A stretch of DNA of 64,000 bases, from assembly GCA_964564415.1 (NCBI GenBank), contig CAZMAV010000020.1:1-64000 (forward strand), given 5' to 3'. Below the pieces are notes generated by a model that made no database searches, had not been told where the DNA came from, and worked only from the letters and a program-made list of their open reading frames with translations. This document shows positions 1-8,241 of this stretch, piece after piece; positions within the stretch are counted from its first letter, which is position 1, and each line of letters starts with the position of its first letter. Both the position numbers and the translations under genes were made by a program. Source of the stretch: JALEFZ01 sp964564415 (lineage in GTDB: Bacteria; Bacteroidota; Bacteroidia; J057).

Positions 1-104
1 CCCATCACCCGATTAATCGTGTCATGCGAAGGAATCCCCCGCTCGTAAGGGTAATCGGTACGCAGCCAGTCGAGCTGATCGTTGCCGAAATCATATACGG
101 CAAG
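1..104 (-). pseudogene. ISAs1-family transposase fragment, cut at both ends
   Basis: Read on the minus strand this stretch encodes VYDFGNDQLDW, then LRTDYPYERGIPSHDTINRV. It lines up with the N-terminal part of ISAs1/H-repeat transposases, which have D-F-G, then D-W/F-L, then G-I-P-x-H-D-T-x-x-R-V. Upstream of this block the frame runs into a TGA at 117-119 with no start codon, so the N-terminal residues of the transposase are missing. The frame stays open to the left window edge, so the catalytic part may continue outside. I see no terminal inverted repeat at the break near 100-115. The break abuts the stop codon of a decayed sorting domain on the same strand. Confidence 0.7.
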
Positions 105-111
105 GAGAAGC

Positions 112-300
112 TTACTTCAGGATGATCTTGGAGACCTCAGCTTTTCCGTTGTTCTCTACAGAGATGATGTACATTACCTTCTGCTAAGCAGAAAGATTGA
201 TCTGAGTAGCGAGGCTTCCAGCGACAGCGTTAGCGGTCTTGCTGGCATACAGGTTGATTTAGATCAAACTCAGCTTTGAGGCTAAGTTTATCGAAAAGCC
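112..300 (-). pseudogene. Decayed T9SS type A sorting domain (3' gene remnant)
   Basis: The minus strand reads GSLATQINLSA, a TAG stop, then KVMYIISVENNGKAEVSKII and L-K-stop (TAA at 112-114). The tail is the typical last strand of a type A T9SS C-terminal domain: G/V-x-Y-I-I-S-V-x-x-x-G-x-x-x-x-x-K-I-I-L-K. The in-frame TAG near 182-187 and a second stop near 258-260 show that it is no longer read through. No start or cargo domain is visible. It touches the transposase fragment at 1-104, so an insertion or deletion event probably removed the front of the host gene. Confidence 0.65.
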
Positions 301-364
301 ATTGAACACATCTTTGATTGTAGGCCTTTCGGGCGAAATCATTGAAAGAAGGGGTATCGGAATG
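230..364 (-). other. Unrecognised short open stretch between stops
   Basis: A minus-strand frame of 44 codons between stops reads protein-like: SFNDFARKAYNQRCVQWLF, then DKLSLKAEFDLNQPVCQQDR, then TAA. It has no start codon and I cannot name a family. It overlaps the decayed sorting domain in another frame, so at most one of the two frames is ancestral over 230-300. It could be a second transposase-type scrap. The call rests on amino-acid composition only. The rest of 300-470 shows nothing I can support. Confidence 0.2.
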
Positions 365-526
365 TTAGGAGAAATGACAAAATCCAGCCGCTCTGTGAAT
401 CAAATTAAAAGGGAAATCAGGTTTGAACAGCAGTAACCCCAAAAAATTGTAACTTCTCCTAATATTTAAGCATCAAAGGCTGGGGCCGCAAGGCGTGCCC
501 CCCATGCCGGAGGGGATTTCTCCCTC

Positions 527-775
527 ATGGGATTTTCAACTCCTACCAGCAACGAGAAGCTATTGGCAGCTACTCCCCTGATTGCCTACCCCAACCCTGT
601 AAAGGGAGACCTGCTAAGGTTTAACAAGGAAGGCAACTACAGCATCTTCAACATGGTAGGTCAGCAGTTGGCCCGCGTGGAGAAGACAAATCAGGTGAAC
701 ATAGCCCAGTTTGAGCCTGGCATGTACATCGTACGCTTTGATAAGAATCAGGTAGTGCAATTTATTCGCCGCTAG
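527..775 (+). CDS. T9SS type A sorting-domain fragment
   Basis: This 82-residue frame is almost entirely a type A T9SS C-terminal domain: YPNPVKGDLLRF, a mid-domain YSIFNMVGQQLARVE strand, then FEPGMYIVRFDKNQVVQFIR-R. No signal peptide or cargo is present. The frame is open further upstream to a TAA at 467-469, and that extension (GAARRAPHAGGDFSL) resembles no signal sequence. I read it as the 3' end of a T9SS cargo gene whose front was lost in the same scrap region as 1-364. A free-standing mini-protein is possible but needs an export signal that is absent here. A strong terminator follows at 796. Confidence 0.55.
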   Translation: MGFSTPTSNEKLLAATPLIAYPNPVKGDLLRFNKEGNYSIFNMVGQQLARVEKTNQVNIAQFEPGMYIVRFDKNQVVQFIRR

Positions 776-795
776 GTTTAGGTTAATACAAATTT

Positions 796-836
796 AAAAT
801 GGGGCTATCTCGCATCATGAGATAGCCCCATTTTTA
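796..836. terminator. Bidirectional intrinsic terminator
   Basis: Arms AAAATGGGGCTATCTC and GAGATAGCCCCATTTT enclose a 7-nt loop and are flanked by A and T runs on both sides. It can serve the sorting-domain fragment on the plus strand and the convergent PKD protein gene on the minus strand. Confidence 0.85.
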
Positions 837-906
837 TATAATCATATGGGACGGCGACCCTTGGATGGTTTATTTCGGAATTTTTCGATCCAGGTTTTGC
901 TATCAA

Positions 907-2880
907 CTAAAATAAAATCTGCACCCCTGCATTGTAGGACTTGTCTGTCCGTGGGGTAAAAGTTCCCCCTTGCACATTAGCGGGAATAAGGGTAAAAGGG
1001 CGATTTTCTTCGGAGAGTTCGTAGGCGAAGTAAATCTCCAGATGGGTGGAGCGTATGCCTACCCTACATTCTCCATAAAATACCTGGGGATCAAAGCCAA
1101 TGTACTGGTTGAAGGGGTCTTTTTCGGGAGCCGAAGCTTCACGGGTCTGAAAGATAGCCTGAGAACCAATCATTCCCTGAATAAACAGGCGCTTGAAGGG
1201 CGTGTATTCCGCTCCTATTCCCAGGTTTGCGGTAGCTCTTTCGGTACCGCGATGCCAGACCAGGGGCAATCCGGTGGCCACGTCGATAGAGTCTCTGAGG
1301 TCTGACCAACGAAAAGGACGGTCATCTGAGGGGACGGCCTTGCGCAGGGGCTGCACCGAAAGGTCCACCAGGGCTGCCCACTTGGGTGCCTCCTTGAAGC
1401 GATAACGAATCTGCCCTGTAGCTCCCAGGCTGTATTCGCTCAATTGCCCCCTGTAACGCTTGAAAACTGTACCTCCTGCCAACTCGATACGCTTGTCTTC
1501 TTCTTGATTACAGCAGATCAGGCTTACCTTAGGCTGGGGGGGAGCCGGACACATCACCCGCATAGGTGTCTTCTCCAGGGTATCCCTCCGATCTCCACAT
1601 ACTTCTATTCTGTAATACATCATCCAGCAGGAGTCGACCTTGCAGTTGCAGTCTCCTCCAACAGGGTAGGTCGAAACCTCTGTGCTCGCCATGGCGCTGT
1701 CTCCCTCATCATCCGTTACGGTCAGGCCGATCATGTAGGTCTTTTCCTCTTCAAAGGTAAAGCTGAAGCCTGCCTCCCGGGAGACTTCCTCTCCGTCAAT
1801 GGTCCAGGCATAGGCCACGATCTCTTCGCCCTGCTCATCCTGATCAAATGAAGTGGAACCATCAAAGGCTACCGTCAGGGGGAGTGCTCCGGCAGCCTTG
1901 TCCTTTTCAATCTTGGCTACGGGAGCTTTAAAGGCTTCCGCCTCCTTGTCTATCAGCACCTTGGCTGTAGTAGAATCTTGGTCTCCCTCATCGTCAGTTA
2001 CCCGAAGCAATACGGTATAGCTGCCGGTTTCAGCATAACTGTGGGTGGGATTGGGAAGGTCTGAACTGCTCCCATCACCAAAATCCCAGAAATAAGTCTG
2101 TATAGACTGGCTGTCTTCATCAGTATCATAGGAGAGCCTGCCGTCAAAGACCATATCGGAATTGGGTGGGCCTTGAGATTCCTTGGGTTCTATCACCGCA
2201 GTAGGAGGAAAATAGACCGGTTCGATACAATTCAGGTCAATGGAGGGATTGGGGGTGGGCCTCTCATACTCATCTTCAGGATCAGGCTCGAACCAGACCT
2301 TTCCAATGTAGGCCTGATTGATCTCTATGATTTCGCCCTGCTGCTTTTCCGCAACATAAATCCGGTTCTGTACCGTATCCAGGTGAACCTGGTAGATCAT
2401 ATCCTTATTGGTGGCCCCTCTAAACAGGAGGTTATTGACCTTGCTGGTCGGCCGGCGGTTTTCGTCGTAGCAATAGGTGTAATATCCTGCACTGAAGGTA
2501 ATTTCAAAGGCTACCCTGCACAAGGAAGCATTTTCAAAGTTGGGATCATGCTCAAAAAAACTCCTTTCCGGTTTGGAGTCAACGATAATCTTATGGGCAG
2601 CTTTGAAAAGCTCAGGGCTCTCTGCCAATTGATTTAGGATGGCATAAGAAATCCAGGGCTTATTTTCCTTTACACAATAGCCTCTGCCTTTGCTCCTTTC
2701 CTTTGCAATCCTGGCTGGGGAAAAACGATTGTTGGGATTGGAATAGGTGGTACCTCCTTTGAGGTCGTACCTAAACTTGTTGCCACTTCTACTTTCTTCA
2801 ATGAAATTTTGTGAAAATGCCAGGAAGGGAAGGAGAAAGCTTCCTAACAACAGCAAGTGGGGGAGAGAACTTAATTTCAT
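907..2880 (-). CDS. Secreted protein with two PKD domains and a C-terminal beta-barrel-like part
   Basis: A signal peptide (MKLSSLPHLLLLGSFLLPFL, cleavage near AFS-Q) is followed by an unrecognised N-terminal region to about residue 225. Two PKD domains follow: the first around 230-315 with the hallmark YFWDFGDGSSSD and Y-T-V-L-L-R-V-T-D-D-E-G-D, the second around 320-405 with AYAWTIDGEEV and a repeat of VTDDEGD. A short Cys-rich linker (CNCKVDSCWMMYY, later CPAPP and CC) leads to about 190 residues of alternating hydrophobic segments ending in ...YNAGVQILF. A final Phe is the usual last residue of outer-membrane beta-barrels. I infer an outer-membrane protein exposing or holding PKD domains in the periplasm. 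The partner is unknown. It stands alone, convergent with the fragment at 527. Confidence 0.7.
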   Translation of the reverse strand: MKLSSLPHLLLLGSFLLPFLAFSQNFIEESRSGNKFRYDLKGGTTYSNPNNRFSPARIAKERSKGRGYCVKENKPWISYAILNQLAESPELFKAAHKIIVDSKPERSFFEHDPNFENASLCRVAFEITFSAGYYTYCYDENRRPTSKVNNLLFRGATNKDMIYQVHLDTVQNRIYVAEKQQGEIIEINQAYIGKVWFEPDPEDEYERPTPNPSIDLNCIEPVYFPPTAVIEPKESQGPPNSDMVFDGRLSYDTDEDSQSIQTYFWDFGDGSSSDLPNPTHSYAETGSYTVLLRVTDDEGDQDSTTAKVLIDKEAEAFKAPVAKIEKDKAAGALPLTVAFDGSTSFDQDEQGEEIVAYAWTIDGEEVSREAGFSFTFEEEKTYMIGLTVTDDEGDSAMASTEVSTYPVGGDCNCKVDSCWMMYYRIEVCGDRRDTLEKTPMRVMCPAPPQPKVSLICCNQEEDKRIELAGGTVFKRYRGQLSEYSLGATGQIRYRFKEAPKWAALVDLSVQPLRKAVPSDDRPFRWSDLRDSIDVATGLPLVWHRGTERATANLGIGAEYTPFKRLFIQGMIGSQAIFQTREASAPEKDPFNQYIGFDPQVFYGECRVGIRSTHLEIYFAYELSEENRPFTLIPANVQGGTFTPRTDKSYNAGVQILF

Positions 2881-3265
2881 GAGTTAGGTCTTTGACATAG
2901 ATGGGGGTGCGGAAAGACTGGAACAATGCCCAAAAGGAAAATTTACTTGGTTTTTTTCAAGTTTTCATAAATTAAAAATAAAATTACTTGAAATAAACAA
3001 GATAAACATAAGCTATTAGACAAAATACCCAAAATTATGAACAGGCGAAAAATACCTCCAAAGGTTCATTTGCAACAATTGTACAAATCCTTTTCCTAAC
3101 GAAAGATGGGACCTTCTTAGTTTATATTCCTTTTTATATTTTACAAATAGTTAAAAATGCCTCTTATTTAGGTAAAATTGGCCTATCTGGAGGAAAAATT
3201 GAGTCTTTCCCTCCCCCATTGGATTACTTCAGGGAGAAGCTAGCTATACATTTTTATCTTGGTTA
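2881..3265. other. AT-rich intergenic region
   Basis: This 385-bp region holds the 5' leader of the PKD protein gene and the 3' flank of the aminotransferase gene, both on the minus strand. I found no convincing terminator, no match to TAnnTTTG on the minus strand and no small coding frame. Confidence 0.5.
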
Positions 3266-4540
3266 TTAGCCTTTTTTGGCTATGTACTCTATGCCTTCCA
3301 GCAGCCTATCCAGGTCTTGGGTACCATTGTGAAGGTTGGGGGTGACCCTGAGCACCTCGTCCTTGTGCAGCCTTCGGATTACCGTAAAAACCCCAAAATC
3401 TTCATCCAGGCGACGGACTGCCTCACTGGCCCTTACTCCTTCGATTTTGAAACTGCCAAGGGCGCAGGATTGATCCTTACCTAAGGGAGTCATTACCTCC
3501 ACCCGCTCTATTTGATCGGCCTGCCTTGTCCAATATCGCTGAAGGTAGCGAAGGCGATTTTCCTTTCTACCCAAGGAAAGCATCTGGTTAAAAGCCGCCG
3601 AGGCAGCCAGGGTCATGATGACAGGGGCGGCAGGAGTCCCATAGTGTCCCAACTTGCGAATGTCCTCCTTCCCTCTCCTCACATCGCCAAATAGAGGCTG
3701 AAGTTCCTGTATTCTTTGTTTTTTGACATAAAGAAGACCAGCCCCCAAGGGATTGGCAAACCACTTATGAAGGTTGACCCCTATGAAATCTGCCTCAAGG
3801 TCTGGAAGGCGATAATCGAGTTGGGCAAAGCTGTGTGCGGCATCCACGATCACCTCAATGCCTTTTTGATGGGCAATACGGCTAATTTCCGCTACCGGAA
3901 TGATTTGCCCGCTAAGGTGAGTCAGGTGGGTCAGCAGGAGGCAGCGGGTAGAGGGTCCCATGGCTGAAACATAGCAATCCACTACCTCCTTCTGGCTTTT
4001 CGGCTTCAGGGGAATGTCCAAAAACTTCAGCCGAATCCCTCTGCGCTGAGCCAGCATCTGAAAGGTTTCCACCATGCTGTGATAATCGTGATGCTGAAGG
4101 ATCACCTCATCGCCCTTATTCCAATCTATGCCCTGAATGAGGATGTTGAGGGCCTCAGTGGCATTTCGGGTGATGAGAAGTTCCTCCTGCCCCACCCCGG
4201 CGATGTCGGCCAGGACTTCCATGATTTTGGGATAGTCTTGGGTATAGAAATCCTGGCGCATGTATTTGGAAGAGAGAAAATTGATCCGTTCTGCATGGGC
4301 CTTGTAGGCCTCCAGGACAGGCTGTGGCTGAACGCCAAAATATCCGTTTTCCAAATTGATGAAATCGGGAGAGAGCCGATAGTATTTTCTTCGGAAATCC
4401 CGCCAAAAATCCTCGTCGTCAGCCCTTCCCCCTTCAGGTGAAATAGCTTCTAGGCTTTCCATCCAGGCATGGCTCCAGTCCGGAAAGGCCCCTGCGATAA
4501 ATGCCCACCCTGTCTTTGTCAATAATTCTCTTCTATCCAT
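3266..4540 (-). CDS. Class V PLP-dependent aminotransferase, isopenicillin-N epimerase-like, exported
   Basis: The 424-residue protein has the fold-type I class V pattern: ITRNATEALNILI (phosphate-binding loop), VIVDAAHSFAQ (Asp233, which pairs with the pyridine nitrogen) and GVNLHKWFANPLGAGLLYV (Lys259, Schiff-base lysine). The H-K-W motif and overall length match isopenicillin-N epimerase-like and cysteine-desulfurase-like enzymes. The N-terminus MDRRELLTKTGWAFIAGAFP has an R-R pair before a hydrophobic stretch and looks like a Tat signal, so a cofactor-loaded enzyme is probably exported folded. Substrate unknown. It starts 24 nt after the glycosidase gene ends, so the two are probably co-transcribed together with the SDR gene upstream. 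Confidence 0.8.
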   Translation of the reverse strand: MDRRELLTKTGWAFIAGAFPDWSHAWMESLEAISPEGGRADDEDFWRDFRRKYYRLSPDFINLENGYFGVQPQPVLEAYKAHAERINFLSSKYMRQDFYTQDYPKIMEVLADIAGVGQEELLITRNATEALNILIQGIDWNKGDEVILQHHDYHSMVETFQMLAQRRGIRLKFLDIPLKPKSQKEVVDCYVSAMGPSTRCLLLTHLTHLSGQIIPVAEISRIAHQKGIEVIVDAAHSFAQLDYRLPDLEADFIGVNLHKWFANPLGAGLLYVKKQRIQELQPLFGDVRRGKEDIRKLGHYGTPAAPVIMTLAASAAFNQMLSLGRKENRLRYLQRYWTRQADQIERVEVMTPLGKDQSCALGSFKIEGVRASEAVRRLDEDFGVFTVIRRLHKDEVLRVTPNLHNGTQDLDRLLEGIEYIAKKG

Positions 4541-4564
4541 TTACAACGTAACATCTGAGACTAC

Positions 4565-7192
4565 TTAAAAAAGTTCTTCGATGAGGGTAGCCACCAGCCC
4601 TGTCCAGCCCGTCTGATGAGAGGCCCCTACCCCACGGCCATTGTCTCCGTGAAAATACTCGTAAAAGAGAATCAAATCCTTGAAATGAGGATCATTCTGA
4701 TAGCGGCTTTCCTCTCCGTGTACCCTCCTTTTGCCATTCATGTCTTTGGTAAAAATTCCAATCAGCCGCTGAGCAATGTCATCAGCAGCGGTTTTGAAAT
4801 CCACAAAACGACCACTGCCCGTGGGGCACTCCACCTTCATTTCTTCCTTGTAGTGAAGGGACAATTCACGGAGGGCGAGGATCAGCAGGTAATTCATCGG
4901 AAACCAAACGGGTCCCCTCCAATTGGAATTACCCCCAAACAAGCTCGTCGTACTCTCTGCCGGCTGATAACTGAGTCCAAAAGACTGTCCTTCTATGATG
5001 ATTTCGTAGGGTATTTCGTGAATTTTGGATAGGGAACGGATTCCTGCCGGGCTAAAAAACTCTCTCTCGTCAAGGATGGTCTGAATCAGTCGTTCCAGCC
5101 GTTCCCGTGGGACAAGAGAGAGCAAAATTTCCTCCCTACCCTTGATCTCTTCAATGACCAGGCAGTTTTCATCCACCTTGCTCTGATAATTGATAAACCA
5201 ATTAAAACGTGTCCTGAAGTCAGGGACCTTTTCCAGGAGCTTCTTGTCCAGGTCCAAAACCGCAAACATAGAAGTCAGCCCTACCAGGGAGCGCACCTTG
5301 AGGGGAATGTATTTTCCTCCAGGAAGGGAGAGAATATCGTAAAAGAAGCCCTCTTTTTCATCCCAGGCTCCTGTCCAACCTTCACTGATGTCATTGAGGG
5401 AGGAGGCGATGTAGATGAAATGCTCAAAAAACTTGGTGGCGACATCTTCATATGCCACGTTGTCATCGGCCAGTATAAGGGCGATTTCCAGCATATTGAG
5501 GGAGTAGAGTCCCATCCAGGCCGTTCCGTCTGCCTGCTCAAGATGACCTCCCCCCGGAATCTCACTGCTTCTGTCAAAGACCCCAATGTTGTCCAGACCC
5601 AGAAATCCTCCTTCGAAGACATTGTTGTCATTGCGATCCTTTCTATTGACCCACCAGGTAAAATTGATCAGTAATTTTTGAAAGACCCTCTCCAGAAATA
5701 GCATATCTCCCTTCCCTGTCTTTTTTTCTTCCAATTTGTAGACTTGAAGGCAGGCCCAGGCATGAACGGGAGGGCTGACGTCGCCAAAGGACCATTCGTA
5801 AGCCGGCATCTGGCCATTGGGATGCATGTACCATTCTCTGAGAAAGAGGATGAGTTGCTCCTTGGCAAAATCAGGGTCCAGCATGGCCAGGGGCACACAG
5901 TGAAAGGCCAGGTCCCAGGCGGCATACCAAGGATACTCCCACTTGTCGGGCATGGAAATGATGTCGTCATTGTTGAGGGTCTTCCAACCGGAGTTTCTCC
6001 CTTTTTTACGACTCTCCGGAGGGGCTATCTTTCCCGGATCGCCTTCCAGCCATTGAGGAATATCGATGTAGTAGTATTGCTTGGTCCAAAGCATTCCGGC
6101 AAAAGCCTGGCGCTGAATATTGGCAAGGTCTTCCTGCTGACTCCCTTTAAACTGGGCATAAAAGTCGTCAGCCTCGCGGATCCGCCGGCCAAAGATTTGT
6201 TCGAAGGCCTCGCCTAGGGCTTCCTCCTGCTTCATTTCCTCCGTGCTCAGGCGAAGGCGTAGCTCCCAGCCCTCACCACTTTCCAACTGGCGATGATAGA
6301 CGGGGGCACATTTACTCCCCTCTTCGGCTTTGGCGTATCCCTCACCTTCTTTCTCTATGATGGCTTTGTGAAAAGCATCCTTGACAAAGGGGGTTTCATT
6401 TTCCTTTCCAAATAGACGCTTTTTGTTGGTCTCATTTTCGGTAAACAGCAGTTGGGCAGCTTCCTCAAAGTAAAGGTGATACTGGCCAGTTTCGGGATGA
6501 TCCATCAAGACCTTATCCCCCACCCTTTTTATTCGGGGGCGCTTGTCTGTAAGGCCAAAGGACCAGGTATTTCTGAACCAAAGGGTAGGAAGGAGCCAAA
6601 TCGGAGCGGCTTCAGGACCACGGTTGAATATTTTTATCTTAATGAGGATATCTTCTTCCCCTCCCTTGGCATACTCTGCAAATACATCGAAATAGCGATC
6701 TTCGTCAAATAGTCCAGTATCCAGGAGTTCGTACTCAGGCGCATAGCGGTCCAGCTTTGCATTTTCTGCTATAAGTTCCTCGTAGGGATAAGCGGCCTGA
6801 GGATACTTGTAGAGTTGCTTCATGTAGGAGTGGCTTGGCGTATTGTCGAGGTAGTAATAAAGTTCTTTTACGTCCTCGGCGTGGTTGCCTTCAGGTCCGG
6901 TGAGGCCAAAGAGTCGCTCTTTGAGGATGGAGTCCTGACCGTTCCACAGGGCAAGGGCAAAGCAGGTATGCTGGCGGGTATCGGAGATTCCCATCAGGCC
7001 ATCCTCTCCCCAGCGATAGGCACGGGAACGGGCATGGTCATGAGGAAAATAATTCCAGGCATCGCCATCGGGGCTATAATCTTCCCTCACTGTCCCCCAT
7101 TGCCGCTCGCTGAGATAGGGCCCCCACTTTAGCCAGTTTTTGCCCCCCCGGTAGTGTTCTTCGAGTCTTCTGTGTTCTTCTGTATGCATCAT
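4565..7192 (-). CDS. GH63/MGH1-like glycosidase, cytoplasmic
   Basis: A large (alpha/alpha)6-type glycoside hydrolase of about 875 residues. The N-terminal block WLKWGPYLSERQWGTVREDY and FPHDHARSRAYRWGEDGLMG is typical of bacterial proteins annotated as MGH1-like/GH63 glucosidases. Later blocks are EYPWYAAWDLAFHCVPLAM, EQADGTAWMGLYSLNMLEI and NSNWRGPVWFPMNYLLI. No signal peptide is visible. I chose ATG at 7192 because its ATGA overlaps the stop of the SDR gene, giving translational coupling. The longer frame to 7285 would overlap that gene by about 100 nt and adds a sequence unlike the family. The substrate is likely an alpha-linked gluco- or manno-oligosaccharide or a mannosylglycerate-like solute, but this is not determined by what I can see. 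Confidence 0.8.
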   Translation of the reverse strand: MMHTEEHRRLEEHYRGGKNWLKWGPYLSERQWGTVREDYSPDGDAWNYFPHDHARSRAYRWGEDGLMGISDTRQHTCFALALWNGQDSILKERLFGLTGPEGNHAEDVKELYYYLDNTPSHSYMKQLYKYPQAAYPYEELIAENAKLDRYAPEYELLDTGLFDEDRYFDVFAEYAKGGEEDILIKIKIFNRGPEAAPIWLLPTLWFRNTWSFGLTDKRPRIKRVGDKVLMDHPETGQYHLYFEEAAQLLFTENETNKKRLFGKENETPFVKDAFHKAIIEKEGEGYAKAEEGSKCAPVYHRQLESGEGWELRLRLSTEEMKQEEALGEAFEQIFGRRIREADDFYAQFKGSQQEDLANIQRQAFAGMLWTKQYYYIDIPQWLEGDPGKIAPPESRKKGRNSGWKTLNNDDIISMPDKWEYPWYAAWDLAFHCVPLAMLDPDFAKEQLILFLREWYMHPNGQMPAYEWSFGDVSPPVHAWACLQVYKLEEKKTGKGDMLFLERVFQKLLINFTWWVNRKDRNDNNVFEGGFLGLDNIGVFDRSSEIPGGGHLEQADGTAWMGLYSLNMLEIALILADDNVAYEDVATKFFEHFIYIASSLNDISEGWTGAWDEKEGFFYDILSLPGGKYIPLKVRSLVGLTSMFAVLDLDKKLLEKVPDFRTRFNWFINYQSKVDENCLVIEEIKGREEILLSLVPRERLERLIQTILDEREFFSPAGIRSLSKIHEIPYEIIIEGQSFGLSYQPAESTTSLFGGNSNWRGPVWFPMNYLLILALRELSLHYKEEMKVECPTGSGRFVDFKTAADDIAQRLIGIFTKDMNGKRRVHGEESRYQNDPHFKDLILFYEYFHGDNGRGVGASHQTGWTGLVATLIEELF

Positions 7193-8010
7193 CCATTTTC
7201 TGTAAAACCGGGATAGCAGGTCATGCCTCCATCTATGAAGATGGTTGTCCCATTGGTATAATCGGATTCGTCTGAGGCCAGCCATACGGCCGCGGACCCT
7301 ATGTCTTCTGTACTGCCTATTCTTTGGTAGGGAATAAGTAGGTTGAGCTTATCCCGGGCCTGGGGGCTTTCCCAGGCATCGCGGTTGATATCTGTCTGAA
7401 TGGCTCCGGGAGCTATGCTGTTGCAGCGGACTCCGATGGGACCATAACCCTGGGCGATGGATTGCATGAGCATGACGATGGCTCCCTTGGAGGCGGCGTA
7501 GTTGGCGTGGCCCGCCCAGGGAATGATCTCGTGGACCGAGCTGATGTGGATGATCTTGCCGAGGGAACGGCTGATTTCCGGCCGTCTCCCCCTTCGGATA
7601 AATTCTCGGAGTCCTTCCCGGGCACTGAGGTACTGCCCTGTCAGGTTGACATCGATGACCTTTTTCCATTCTTCCAGGGGCATCTCGTGCAGGGGATAGT
7701 CTCGCTGGATACCAGCATTGGGAACGACAATGTCTACCGTGCCAAAGGTCTCAATGGCAGTTTGAAACATGGCCTCTACCTGATCTTCCTGAGTTACATC
7801 ACATTTGAAGGTAATGGCGCTCCCACAGAGGCTGTCATTGTTGATGTCGGAAGCCAGGGCCTCGGCAGATTCAGGATCTACGATGTAGTTGACGACGACA
7901 TTGGCTCCGTCCATGCCCAGTGACCGGGCGATGGCTTCACCAATTCCAGAATTGGCGCCCGTGACAATGGCAGTCTGTCCGGCAAGGCGGGCATTGGGTT
8001 TTTGTACCAT
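7189..8010 (-). CDS. SDR-family oxidoreductase, glucose 1-dehydrogenase-like
   Basis: A classical short-chain dehydrogenase of 273 residues. The N-terminal nucleotide-binding motif is TGANSGIGEAIARSLG; N-A-G sits at IVVPNAGIQRDY; the catalytic Ser is in KIIHISSVHE and Tyr/Lys in NYAASKGAIVM. The C-terminus TNGTTIFIDGGMTCYPGF is typical of glucose 1-dehydrogenase and 3-oxoacyl reductase relatives. The Ala-Ser-Gly cofactor region with VVVNYIV does not settle NAD versus NADP. It is the first gene of a probable three-gene operon with the GH63-like glycosidase (ATGA overlap) and the class V aminotransferase. A role in oxidising a sugar released by the glycosidase is plausible. Confidence 0.8.
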   Translation of the reverse strand: MVQKPNARLAGQTAIVTGANSGIGEAIARSLGMDGANVVVNYIVDPESAEALASDINNDSLCGSAITFKCDVTQEDQVEAMFQTAIETFGTVDIVVPNAGIQRDYPLHEMPLEEWKKVIDVNLTGQYLSAREGLREFIRRGRRPEISRSLGKIIHISSVHEIIPWAGHANYAASKGAIVMLMQSIAQGYGPIGVRCNSIAPGAIQTDINRDAWESPQARDKLNLLIPYQRIGSTEDIGSAAVWLASDESDYTNGTTIFIDGGMTCYPGFTENG

Positions 8011-8139
8011 GAAGGATTGAAGGATTGTAAGGTTTCACTAGGCTTGCTTGCCCTTACAATTTTGGAAAAATGGAGGTAAATACAAACGCTCTCCTTTAGA
8101 AGGAAGTCAAATTTTTACCTTCTTTGAGCAATCCTTCAT

Positions 8140-8240
8140 GATGATCACGAATCATTTTTTTACGATACCATCACTAGCGCTCTTGGGGTTGAAAATAAGT
8201 TATGTATGATAAGCCCAACAGCGCGCTAGTCATTTTCCCA
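8140..8240 (-). repeat. 3'-end stem-loop repeat, copy A
   Basis: Copy of a dispersed element. The stem is ACTAGCGCTCTTGGGGTT (8173-8190) against AAGCCCAACAGCGCGCTAGT (8211-8230), with the loop GAAAATAAGTTATGTATGAT. It lies directly 3' of ruvB. Read in the direction of ruvB transcription it gives the GCGCTGTTGGG arm first, then a loop ending in TTATTTTC, then AACCCCAAGAGCGCT, then AAAAAAATGATTCGTGATC. The same order is seen in copies at 16481, 25297 and 55805. Confidence 0.8.
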
Positions 8241-8241
8241 T

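Noticed and set aside
421..460. AACCCCAAAAAATTG resembling one repeat arm
   Set aside because: No partner arm nearby.
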